From: Acetobacteraceae bacterium
GTDB taxonomy: Bacteria; Pseudomonadota; Alphaproteobacteria; Acetobacterales; Acetobacteraceae
Reading direction: 5' to 3'
Assembly (NCBI GenBank): GCA_020853405.1
Contig: JADYYZ010000175.1
Coordinates: 1-6,898, forward strand
DNA: 6,898 bases
Part shown: positions 1 to 6,504 of the stretch, in pieces
How positions within the stretch are numbered: position 1 is the stretch's first letter
How the letters are laid out: each line of letters begins with the position of its first letter
The notes under the pieces: model-generated
Database searches by the model: none
Seen by the model: the letters and a program-made list of their open reading frames with translations, nothing else
What the model was told of the DNA's origin: nothing
Position numbers and translations under genes: made by a program

Positions 1-1669
1 ACGACCCCTTGCCGTGACGTTCCATCTCGACACGCTCGGCACCGAGCCGGTCGAGTAGCGCGCGCGGCGCTTCCGTCTCGCCAAGATAGCGTCCGAGATA
101 GCACGGGTCGTGATAGGTGATGCGACCCCCGAGCCCAGGCTTCAGGCGCAGTCGCCCCTCCGCTACCAGCCGGTCGAGATAGGTTGTGTGGTGCAGCACC
201 TCGTAATTTGCGCCGAGCGCCGCATATTCGCGGGAAAGGCAATGCACGACGTGCGGATCGGCCGAGACGATACGCCGGAACGCGAGACCGCTGAGCGCCG
301 CGATATTCGCCTCTGCCAGGCGCAGGAACGTGACCTCGTCGCCGAGCCGGCGCGCGGTATCGCCGCAATCGCGTTCCTCCTCCAGCACGGCGAAATCGAC
401 CGCTGCCTCGCGGAATAGCTGGATCAGCGCGCGCAGGCTGCGTTGGTTGCGCAGGTCGTAGCCGCCCTCGCCGATCCACAGCAGTACCTCGACCGGCTTG
501 CCCGGCCTGGCGCGTGGCAGGCTGATGTCGCTGGCGAAATCGAGCCGCCCAGCCAATGCCTGCCCGCCCGGCGTGTCGGCTTCATGCAGCGCCGCGAGAT
601 GATCAGGCGCCTTGCCCGGCGTCTCGCCCTGCTCCAGCGTCGCGAACCGGCGGAGCGCGATCACGGCATCGACATGCTCGATCATCATCGGGCAGGCATC
701 GACGCAGGCGCGGCAGGTCGTGCAGGCCCACAGCGTTTCCGGCGCGATGGCGCCGTTCGCGCCAAGCAGGATCGGCCCGGTCGGCAGCACCGACGCCAGC
801 CCCGGATGTGGCGAGCCGGCATAGGTTGTCGGCGCCATCGCTCCGGCGATGTCGTTGACGAGCTTCTTCGGGTTGAGCGGCAGGCCGGCGGCGAAGGCGG
901 GGCAGGCTTCTTCGCAGCGCCCGCATTGCACGCAGGCATCGAAGCCGAGCAACTGGTTCCAGGCGAAATCCGCGACGCGATCTGCGCCGAGCTTCGGCGA
1001 GGTTGCGACATCCACCAGCGGGCGAAGCGCCGTATCCGGTCCGTTCCCGAAGCGGGCCGAACGCGGGTGGAAAGCAAGGTACAGCGCGCCGGCAAAAGCA
1101 TGGCGCAGCGCGTTGGCGCCAGCGACCATGGCCAGCGGCAGCAGCGCAGCAAGGCCAAACGCGAACAGGATCAGGCCAACGGCCGAGGGCCAGGCCGGCA
1201 GACGATCGCTGGCCGCTGCCACACCGACCAGCATCAGATACAGATCCGCGAGCATCAGGTGGCCGGGCAGCCGGCGATACGGCCCGTCGGACAGTTGCGG
1301 CGGCGTCAGTGGTCGGCGTCGCCCGAAGTCGATCAGCGCGCCGACGATGCCGGCAACACCGGACGTGAGCACGAAGGCAACGCCGATCGGCCCATGCAGC
1401 ACGCCGCAGATCGCGAGCAGGGCGAAGAGACCAGCCGCCAGGAACCCTCCCGCCGCCAGCATATGCATGCGCGCATGAGCGGGACGGCGCGCCACCACCT
1501 CGTGCACATCGACCAGGTAGCGGCGCGGGATCGCGAACAGGCCGCGGAGCGAGACACACGCCGGCCCATGCCCGCACCGCCAGCGCCATGCCCGGACAGC
1601 GAGGCTGACCATGGCGAGCACACAGGCAGCGAGGATCGGCACGAGCGCGCTGAGGCCGGAGGCAGTCAA
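1..1669 (-). CDS. DgcB/heterodisulfide-reductase-like iron-sulfur electron-transfer protein (DUF3483 type), 3' end outside window
   Basis: About 556 residues are visible; the C-terminus lies beyond position 1. Seen: hydrophobic segments near residues 6-25, 72-91, 94-113, 138-154 and 161-183. Two ferredoxin-like 4Fe-4S motifs follow: C246-x2-C249-x2-C252-x3-C256-P and C316-x2-C319-x2-C322-x3-C326-P. A cysteine-rich (CCG-type) domain then has DCGD at C435, DPH at 471-473 and HDPCYLGR at C523. The frame stays open to the edge, ending in RHGKGS, just where the family's second CCG motif normally begins. Family knowledge: DgcB-type proteins pass electrons from flavin demethylases (for example dimethylglycine demethylase) or ETF toward the respiratory chain at the inner membrane. 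The TTG start at 1669 puts the N-terminus (TASGLSALVPIL) where related proteins begin; GTG at 1642 is the alternative. No strong ribosome binding site is seen. The substrate is unknown. Usual partners (ETF subunits, OYE-like flavoenzyme) would lie to the left. Confidence 0.85.
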   Translation of the reverse strand, partial: MTASGLSALVPILAACVLAMVSLAVRAWRWRCGHGPACVSLRGLFAIPRRYLVDVHEVVARRPAHARMHMLAAGGFLAAGLFALLAICGVLHGPIGVAFVLTSGVAGIVGALIDFGRRRPLTPPQLSDGPYRRLPGHLMLADLYLMLVGVAAASDRLPAWPSAVGLILFAFGLAALLPLAMVAGANALRHAFAGALYLAFHPRSARFGNGPDTALRPLVDVATSPKLGADRVADFAWNQLLGFDACVQCGRCEEACPAFAAGLPLNPKKLVNDIAGAMAPTTYAGSPHPGLASVLPTGPILLGANGAIAPETLWACTTCRACVDACPMMIEHVDAVIALRRFATLEQGETPGKAPDHLAALHEADTPGGQALAGRLDFASDISLPRARPGKPVEVLLWIGEGGYDLRNQRSLRALIQLFREAAVDFAVLEEERDCGDTARRLGDEVTFLRLAEANIAALSGLAFRRIVSADPHVVHCLSREYAALGANYEVLHHTTYLDRLVAEGRLRLKPGLGGRITYHDPCYLGRYLGETEAPRALLDRLGAERVEMERHGKGS

Positions 1670-1828
1670 GCGCGAGGCCCCGTGATCGCAATATCTCGCT
1701 GCTGGCTAATTGTCTTCGGCCGGTGCAGCGCACGGCCCGGCCGGCACGCAACGGGCCCAACCCCGGAGCGGCAAATCTCGCGACGGCACTCCATGGTCGG
1801 CCATGGGCGGAATCCGATACGGTGAGCC

Positions 1829-1842
1829 AGCACGCTCGTGCT
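1829..1842. repeat. Short perfect inverted repeat in the intergenic region
   Basis: AGCACG-CT-CGTGCT is a perfect 14-bp palindrome. If transcription of the iron-sulfur gene starts near 1855, this lies early in its leader and could form a small hairpin (5-bp stem, 4-nt loop). No U-tract on the minus strand makes it a terminator. Function unknown. Confidence 0.35.
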
Positions 1843-1852
1843 TTCTGCCTCG

Positions 1853-1897
1853 TTCTGTCATAACAAATAACGGATGAGGAGGAGAGGTTGTCAACCG
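1853..1897 (-). promoter_or_regulatory. Bipartite promoter/operator element, copy 1, facing the iron-sulfur gene
   Basis: On the minus strand this reads CGGTTGACAACCTCTC, a variable stretch, CGT, then ATTTGTTATGACAGAA. It matches the plus-strand element at 2814-2858 at 31 of 45 positions without gaps. GGTTGACAACC (1896-1886) is a palindrome around its central base, and GTTATGAC (1864-1857) is a near palindrome. TTGACA (1894-1889) equals the sigma-70 -35 consensus, but no good -10 is visible at standard spacing. The element also lies at the start of gntR, so it could serve autoregulation. Binding of the neighbouring GntR protein is inferred. Confidence 0.6.
1877..1887 (+). promoter_or_regulatory. 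Shine-Dalgarno-like run for gntR
   Basis: AGGAGGAGAGG ends 10 nt before the ATG at 1898 and is the main reason for choosing that start. Its complement is the CCTCTCCTCCT part of the minus-strand element, and CCTCTC also occurs in the second copy, where no gene starts. The purine run may therefore be conserved for a reason other than ribosome binding. Confidence 0.5.
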
Positions 1898-2713
1898 ATG
1901 TCCCCTCGTGTCAGGACGCTGGACGCGATGTCGCGATTTGAAGGGGTCAATACAATCCGGGGATCGAGTGGCGGCAGAAGGGGCCGAGTGTCTCCCCGGG
2001 TCGCCGCATCGCCCGCGGGCATGGCCGATTCGACGGCGGCGGCCCTGCGGCTGGCGCCTGTCGGGCGCGATACGCTGCAATCCCGGATCGTGGCGCAGCT
2101 CCAGGAGCGCCTGATCACCGGCAAGTTCCGGCCAGGCGAAAAGCTGACACTGCGCGCGCTTGCCAAAAGCCTCGGCACCAGCCTGATGCCGGTGCGCGAT
2201 GCACTGCAACATCTGCACAGCATCGGCGCGCTGGACGTGCAGCCGAACCGCACGGTGATCGTACCAATCATGAACGCCGGTGAGATACTGGAACTCAGCG
2301 ACATACGCTGTGCGCTCGAGGCGATTGCCGCCGAAAGGCTGGCAAAATCGATCGATTCAGCCGGGATCCATCTTCTGTGGGAGAAATATGCCCGCATGGA
2401 GAGCCTGCGCGAGCATTACGGCCAGGCGCCCTACCTGCACGCGCACTGGGACCTGCATATGACGATCGCCCGGTTCAGTCAGGCGAACATGCTGATAACC
2501 ATGCTGAAGGCCGTATGGTTACGTATCGGTCCGATCGTCCGGCCGAGCCCGGGACAGTACCATGATGTCGAGCGCAGCCTGCACGACCACCACGCCATCG
2601 TGGAGGCGATTGTCAGCCATGACGCCGAGGCGGCCCGGCGCGCCGTCATCAGCGATATCCGCGAATTCTTCGCCGCCATCGTGCCGCTCTACCAGGCCAA
2701 CGCCGGCGAATAG
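1898..2713 (+). CDS. GntR-family transcriptional regulator with FCD effector domain
   Basis: 271 residues from ATG 1898. Residues 56-123 form a GntR winged helix-turn-helix: ITGKFRPGEKLTLRALAKSL matches the family's turn and second helix, and GTSLMPVRDAL the recognition helix. An all-helical FCD ligand-binding domain spans about 128-264. Family knowledge: FCD members are usually metabolite-released repressors of nearby catabolic or transport genes and bind short palindromes. The expected metal-site positions carry H183, H187, H231 and D253, whereas the family pattern is Asp(or Asn)-x3-His, His, His. The start is uncertain: residues 1-41 precede any recognisable domain and have lower GC3 (about 68%, against about 85% just after), so ATG 2021 (MADSTAAAL) or ATG 1928 is possible. 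The gene lies between the divergent iron-sulfur gene and the importer operon, with matching 45-bp elements on both sides, which supports local and autogenous control. Confidence 0.93.
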   Translation: MSPRVRTLDAMSRFEGVNTIRGSSGGRRGRVSPRVAASPAGMADSTAAALRLAPVGRDTLQSRIVAQLQERLITGKFRPGEKLTLRALAKSLGTSLMPVRDALQHLHSIGALDVQPNRTVIVPIMNAGEILELSDIRCALEAIAAERLAKSIDSAGIHLLWEKYARMESLREHYGQAPYLHAHWDLHMTIARFSQANMLITMLKAVWLRIGPIVRPSPGQYHDVERSLHDHHAIVEAIVSHDAEAARRAVISDIREFFAAIVPLYQANAGE

Positions 2714-2813
2714 CCGATTCGATGACCCCCGCCGAGCGCGATCAGGCCCCAGCATGCCAGGCGGGAGGGTCAGGGCGCGTTGCCTCAAGCGGCCTTCCCA
2801 AAGTCGTACCTGG

Positions 2814-2858
2814 CGGTTGACAGCCTCTCGAAACTGGGCGTCATTTGTTATAACCAAA
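2814..2858 (+). promoter_or_regulatory. Bipartite promoter/operator element, copy 2, upstream of the importer operon
   Basis: The element reads CGGTTGACAGCCTCTC, a variable stretch, CGT, then ATTTGTTATAACCAAA. TTGACA at 2817-2822 equals the -35 consensus. GTTATAAC (2847-2854) is a perfect palindrome that extends to TTTGTTATAACCAA (2844-2857) with one mismatched pair. Box centres are at 2820 and 2850.5, the same spacing as in copy 1. It sits about 100 bp before the binding-protein start, where a promoter is expected. The -10 is not evident, so whether the blocks are promoter, operator or both is inference. Confidence 0.65.
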
Positions 2859-2863
2859 TTCCT

Positions 2864-2900
2864 GCGGAGACGGCCGAAGCCGTACCCACCCGGTCTCCGC
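2864..2900 (+). promoter_or_regulatory. Hairpin-forming leader upstream of the substrate-binding protein gene
   Basis: GCGGAGAC (2864-2871) pairs perfectly with GTCTCCGC (2893-2900). The 21-nt loop contains a small inner GGC-CGAA-GCC hairpin (2872-2881). It lies just downstream of the promoter/operator element and 54 nt before the start codon. No U-tract follows. It may affect mRNA stability or expression; no known riboswitch class is recognised. Confidence 0.4.
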
Positions 2901-2954
2901 TCGCGTCACAACGAAAAGCGCATTCGCAGCACGAACCTGCCTCGGGAGATGGAC

Positions 2955-4580
2955 ATGACCAGGATCGGCGACAGGAACAACCGCCTCATCGGCTTGGCAG
3001 CGCACCAGCCTCACCTGACGCGGCGCGGCTTCGGCGGCTCGCTGTTCGGTGGCAGCCTGCTGGCGACGGCCCTGGCGACGGCCCTGGCGACGGGGGGCGC
3101 CGGCACGATCCTGAGCCCCTCTCCGGCGGTGGCCGCACCGAAGCGAGGTGGCACGCTGCGCATCGCCCTCGCCTCGCAGAGCACCAACGACACCTTCAAC
3201 TCGGCGCGCTACATCTACGGCAACGACTATATCCGCGGCACCAGCGTCTACAGCTACCTGACGCGCCTCGGCGAGAACGGCGAGGCTGAACCCCAGGTGG
3301 CGCTGTCCTGGGAGCCGAACCCGTCGGCCACGCGCTGGACCTTCAAGATCCGCCCGGGAATCGTGTTCTCCGACGGCAGCCCGCTGACGCTCGACGACAT
3401 CGTGTTCTCGATCCTTCGCCACAAGGACGAGAAGGTTGCCTCCAGCGCGAGGCAGCTTGTCGGCAATATCCAATCGGTGACCAAGGGTGGCACCGACACC
3501 ATCGTCATCGATCTCGCGACGCCCGACGTCGATCTGCCGGTGCTGATCGGCATCTTCCAGTTCGCGCTTGTCAAGGATGGCACCACCGATTTCGCGAATC
3601 CGCTCGGCACCGGCCCGTTCGTGATGACCGAGTTCAAGCCAGGTATCCGCACGGTGATGTCGCGCAACGACCGATACTGGCAGGAAGGCCGGCCCTATCT
3701 CGACCGCATCGAGATGTTCACCATCATCGACAACTCGGCCCGCGCCAACGCGCTGCTCTCGGGCGATGCCGACATGATCAGCGAGCTGCGCGGCAGCAGC
3801 ATCGAGGAAGTCAGAAAATCGACCAACGCGAGCGTGTTCGAAACGCCCTCGACGCGCTACACCTCGTTCCAGCCGGCGCTGGACCGCGCTCCTTCCAACA
3901 ATCACGACCTCGTGCTGGCGATGACCTATCTCATCGACAGGAAGCGCGCGCTCGATACCATCCTGCGCGGCTACGGCACCATCGCCAATGACACGCCGAT
4001 CGGCCCGAACAGCGCATATTTCAACAGGGAACTGGCGCAGCGCGGCCTCGATCCGGACAAGGCGAAGTTCCACGTCGGAAAATCCGGCATCGGCAACACC
4101 AAGATCGAGGTCTCGGTCAGCGATGCGGTGATCTACAGCCTGGATATGGGCCAGCTGCTGCAGCGCGAAGCCTCCCGCATCGGGCTCAACATCGACCTGC
4201 GGCGCGAACCGGCCGACAGCTACTGGAACGCAGTCGCCGGGAAGCGCCCGTTCTTCGCGGCCAATTTCCACCCGCGCCCGACCTACAATATGCTGCTCAA
4301 TCTTTCGTGGAGATCGGGCGCCGCCTGGAACTTCTCCCACTATAACAACCCGAAGCTCGATCAGTTGATCGACGACGGCCGCGCCACGCTCGACCAGGCC
4401 AAGCGCAAGCAGATCTACAACGACATCCAGGCCATCCTCTACGGCACCGGGGCCTTGTTCATCCCGTGCTTCCTGAATTACGTCGACGGCATCTCGAAGA
4501 AGGTCAATGGCCTGCCCCAGGTGCCGATCGGCAACTTCGGCGGCTTCAACTTCTCCGACCGCGCCTGGCTCGAGAGCTAG
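2955..4580 (+). CDS. ABC importer substrate-binding protein, family 5 (peptide/opine/nickel class), Tat-secreted
   Basis: 541 residues. It binds the substrate in the periplasm and delivers it to the two permeases that follow. The N-terminus carries a twin-arginine signal: LTRRGFGG (R23, R24), a hydrophobic stretch at about 35-46, and probable cleavage in SPAVAA near residue 60. Mature sequence starts PKRGGTLRIAL, typical of SBP_bac_5. Other family features are the Y-x-x-LTRLGENGEAEPQVA stretch, LSWEPNP, W-T-F-K-I-R-PGIVFSDGSPLT, and NPLGTGPFVMTEFKPG. Length is normal for the family. ATG 2955 is preferred over ATG 2949 because GGGAG at 2944-2948 leaves 6 nt to 2955 but none to 2949. Tat export suggests folding before export, as in several alphaproteobacterial members. 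The ligand cannot be read from sequence; peptides, opines and modified amino acids are all possible, and context favours a small catabolic substrate. Confidence 0.93.
   Translation: MTRIGDRNNRLIGLAAHQPHLTRRGFGGSLFGGSLLATALATALATGGAGTILSPSPAVAAPKRGGTLRIALASQSTNDTFNSARYIYGNDYIRGTSVYSYLTRLGENGEAEPQVALSWEPNPSATRWTFKIRPGIVFSDGSPLTLDDIVFSILRHKDEKVASSARQLVGNIQSVTKGGTDTIVIDLATPDVDLPVLIGIFQFALVKDGTTDFANPLGTGPFVMTEFKPGIRTVMSRNDRYWQEGRPYLDRIEMFTIIDNSARANALLSGDADMISELRGSSIEEVRKSTNASVFETPSTRYTSFQPALDRAPSNNHDLVLAMTYLIDRKRALDTILRGYGTIANDTPIGPNSAYFNRELAQRGLDPDKAKFHVGKSGIGNTKIEVSVSDAVIYSLDMGQLLQREASRIGLNIDLRREPADSYWNAVAGKRPFFAANFHPRPTYNMLLNLSWRSGAAWNFSHYNNPKLDQLIDDGRATLDQAKRKQIYNDIQAILYGTGALFIPCFLNYVDGISKKVNGLPQVPIGNFGGFNFSDRAWLES
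3060..3093 (+). repeat. 12-bp tandem repeat (2.8 copies) within the Tat signal region
   Basis: CTGGCGACGGCC occurs at 3060-3071 and 3072-3083, followed by 10 identical bases at 3084-3093. It encodes Leu-Ala-Thr-Ala repeated in the hydrophobic core of the signal peptide (residues 36-46). The unit is a multiple of three, so copy changes would keep the frame and alter only the length of the hydrophobic region. Confidence 0.9.
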
Positions 4581-4592
4581 GCCCGCACATGA

Positions 4593-4619
4593 GGCGGCGG
4601 CGCCCCCCGCGCTGCCGCC
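4593..4619 (+). promoter_or_regulatory. Strong intra-operon hairpin after the substrate-binding protein gene
   Basis: GGCGGCGGCGC (4593-4603) pairs with GCGCTGCCGCC (4609-4619) over 11 bp with one G-U pair and a loop of five C. It begins 13 nt after the stop codon. The nearest T-run (4632-4635) is too far downstream for a standard intrinsic terminator. By analogy with other binding-protein operons, it may protect the 3' end of the upstream message or limit read-through, giving more binding protein than permease. Confidence 0.6.
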
Positions 4620-4693
4620 CGAAGCGGTGCGTTTTGCCCGCCGGAGCATTGCACCGGCGACGATCACAAAGCTGAAGCGCGAACGGGCGTCCT

Positions 4694-5662
4694 TTGGCAC
4701 GATTCATCCTGCAACGATTGGCTGTCGCTTTCCTCCTGTTGCTGGTGGTTTCGCTGCTGGTGTTCATCGGCTGCGAAATCCTGCCGGGCGATGTGGCGCA
4801 GGTCGCGCTCGGCCAGTTCGCAACCGAGGATACGGTCAGGGCACTGCGGATCGAGCTGGGCCTCGATAAGCCCGCGCCGGCTCGTTACGTAGCCTGGCTG
4901 TTCGGCATCGTGAGGGGCGACTGGGGCAACTCGATCACCACCAAGACCCCCGTGATGGCGATGTTGTCGGAGCGGATGGTGAACACCGCCATCCTCGCCG
5001 GTGCCACGACGATCATCGCCGTGCCGCTTGCGCTGATCCTCGGCCTGCTGATGGCGGTCAAGTCCGGCAAGGCCTTCGATCGCGGCGCCTCGGTCGTGGT
5101 GCTCGGCCTGTCGGCCACGCCCGAGTTCCTGCTCGGCACGCTCGCGGTACTGCTGTTCGCGGTCAAGTTGCGCTGGCTGCCGGCGGTCGCCTATCTCAGT
5201 TCCGGTGCCGATCTCGGCCAGACCGTCCGGGCGCTGCTGTTGCCGGTGGCAACGCTCGTCATCGTGGTTACGGCGCAGATCGCGCGCATGACCCGCGCCA
5301 TCATCGGCAACATCCTGCAACTGCCCTATATCGAGATGGCCTCGCTCAAGGGAGTGCCGCGCCCACGGGTCGTTGCCTATCACGCCATGGTCAATGCCAT
5401 CGGCCCCATCTCGAACGTGGTGGCACTGAACGTCGCGTATCTGGTCAGCGGCATCGTCATCGTCGAGACGATCTTCGCCTACCCAGGTCTCGCGCGCCTG
5501 ATGATCGACGCCGTGCAGGCGCGCGACCTGCCTGTGGTGCAGGCCTGCGCCATGATCTTCTGCGCGACCTACGTGCTGCTGATCCTGCTGGCCGACATCC
5601 TGGCCTACGCATTCGATCCGCGCGCCGGGGTGCAATCCGGCACTGGGAAGGCGGTCCATTGA
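4694..5662 (+). CDS. ABC importer inner-membrane permease, DppB-like
   Basis: 322 residues. It is one half of the translocation channel, pairing with the next permease. The N-terminus ARFILQRLAVAFLLLLVVSL is a typical DppB/OppB first membrane helix, followed by a periplasmic region with LRIELGLDKP (51-60) and GIVRGDWGNS (71-80), both family hallmarks. Further helices lie near 96-120, 131-155, 180-200, 240-260 and 285-305. The ATPase-contacting EAA loop is about 214-234 (EMASLKGVPRP), with AYHAMVNAI in place of the common H-x-L-P-N ending. The start is TTG 4694: an in-frame stop at 4673 leaves no other start, and the N-terminus fits the family. No clear ribosome binding site is visible. It lies 113 bp after the binding-protein gene, separated from it by a strong hairpin, and overlaps the next permease by 4 bp. 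Confidence 0.93.
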   Translation: MARFILQRLAVAFLLLLVVSLLVFIGCEILPGDVAQVALGQFATEDTVRALRIELGLDKPAPARYVAWLFGIVRGDWGNSITTKTPVMAMLSERMVNTAILAGATTIIAVPLALILGLLMAVKSGKAFDRGASVVVLGLSATPEFLLGTLAVLLFAVKLRWLPAVAYLSSGADLGQTVRALLLPVATLVIVVTAQIARMTRAIIGNILQLPYIEMASLKGVPRPRVVAYHAMVNAIGPISNVVALNVAYLVSGIVIVETIFAYPGLARLMIDAVQARDLPVVQACAMIFCATYVLLILLADILAYAFDPRAGVQSGTGKAVH

Positions 5663-6504
5663 ACGCTGAAGGCAGCATCCCGGCGGCCCGCGCGCGCCGC
5701 CCGGCCAGTTTCTGGGTCAGCGTCACGGTGCTCGCCATTGTCGCCTTCGCGGCGGCAGCCGGCCCATGGATTGCGCCATACGCCCCGACCGAATTCGTCT
5801 CCGACGATCCGTTCACGGCGCCGCGCGCCGGCATGTGGCTCGGCTCGGACTATCTCGGCCGCGACATCCTCTCGCGCCTGATCGTCGGCACGCGCCTGAC
5901 GCTCGGCATGGCATTTGCCGCCACCGTGCTGGCAAGCCTCTGCGGCAGCGTCATCGGACTGCTCTCGGCAATCCACGGCGGCTGGTTCGATGCCATCGCC
6001 AGCCGCATCGTCGATATCATCCTGTCGCTGCCGAAAATCATCGTCGGCCTGGTGATCGTGGCCGCACTCGGCTCCTCGATCACCACCATCGTCATGCTGG
6101 CGGCGGTCGTCTATTCGGCCGGCGTGTTCCGCATCGCCCGCGCGCTCGGCAACGATCTCGTCAAGCTCGATTTCATCCGCGTTGCCCGCGCGCGCGGCGA
6201 GAGCACCGCCTGGATCCTGTTCGGCGAGATGCTGCCCCATGTCATCCAGCCGCTCGCGGCTGATTTCGCCATCCGCGTCAGCTTCGCAATCCTGTTCATG
6301 AGCAGCCTGAGCTTCCTCGGTCTCGGCGTGCAGCCGCCCCTGACCGACTGGGGTGGCATGGCGCGCGAGAATCTCGGTGGTCTGGCGGGCGCCAGCTTCG
6401 CTCCGATCTATCCGGCCGCCGCCATCGCCATCTGCTCGATCGCCCTCAACCTGATGGTCGATGCACTGAACGAGCACAATGAGCGCGAGACCGGCACGCT
6501 ATGA
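5659..6504 (+). CDS. ABC importer inner-membrane permease, DppC-like
   Basis: 281 residues; the second channel subunit. The first membrane helix is about 17-36. The hallmark LGSDYLGRDILSR (61-73) follows, then membrane segments near 81-105, 123-155, 205-225 and 248-268. The EAA loop is about 172-196 (FIRVARARGESTAWILFGEM, then LPHVIQPL), and SFLGLGVQPPLTDWGGM (218-234) is a strongly conserved family motif. The start is TTG 5659, overlapping the TGA of the previous gene, with GGGAAGG at 5645-5651 and a 7-nt spacer. The stop overlaps the ATPase start in ATGA. Both overlaps suggest coupled translation of permeases and ATPase. The length is ordinary for DppC-type permeases, without an added OppC-type N-terminal domain. 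Confidence 0.93.
   Translation: MNAEGSIPAARARRPASFWVSVTVLAIVAFAAAAGPWIAPYAPTEFVSDDPFTAPRAGMWLGSDYLGRDILSRLIVGTRLTLGMAFAATVLASLCGSVIGLLSAIHGGWFDAIASRIVDIILSLPKIIVGLVIVAALGSSITTIVMLAAVVYSAGVFRIARALGNDLVKLDFIRVARARGESTAWILFGEMLPHVIQPLAADFAIRVSFAILFMSSLSFLGLGVQPPLTDWGGMARENLGGLAGASFAPIYPAAAIAICSIALNLMVDALNEHNERETGTL

Noticed and set aside
1685..1714. Possible -35 AAGACA and -10 TATTGC with 17-bp spacing just before the iron-sulfur gene
   Set aside because: Matches to consensus are only 4/6 and 3/6, and the duplicated element at 1853-1897 is a better candidate; a second promoter here cannot be excluded.
603..1760. Minus-strand open frame (385 codons) in another frame
   Set aside because: It overlaps the iron-sulfur gene in a shifted frame, with Arg/Cys-rich composition typical of a GC-rich shadow frame.
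443..1825. Long plus-strand open frame (460 codons)
   Set aside because: It is antisense to the iron-sulfur gene, is rich in Arg, Gln and His, and shows no recognisable domain; the minus-strand frame carries ferredoxin and cysteine-rich motifs.
2714..2816. Search for a gntR terminator
   Set aside because: No stem followed by a T-run was found; gntR transcripts may read into the importer operon.
4593..4640. Intrinsic terminator after the binding-protein gene
   Set aside because: The hairpin is strong, but the only T-run starts 13 nt beyond the stem, and downstream genes are clearly part of the same importer.
2841..4700. 619-codon minus-strand open frame opposite the binding-protein gene
   Set aside because: Long antisense frames are expected in high-GC3 genes; the product has no recognisable motif and the plus frame is a clear SBP_bac_5 protein.
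4664..6477. Two long minus-strand frames opposite the permeases
   Set aside because: Their Asp/Arg/His/Gln-rich products are shadows of permease codons; plus-strand frames show EAA loops and membrane helices.
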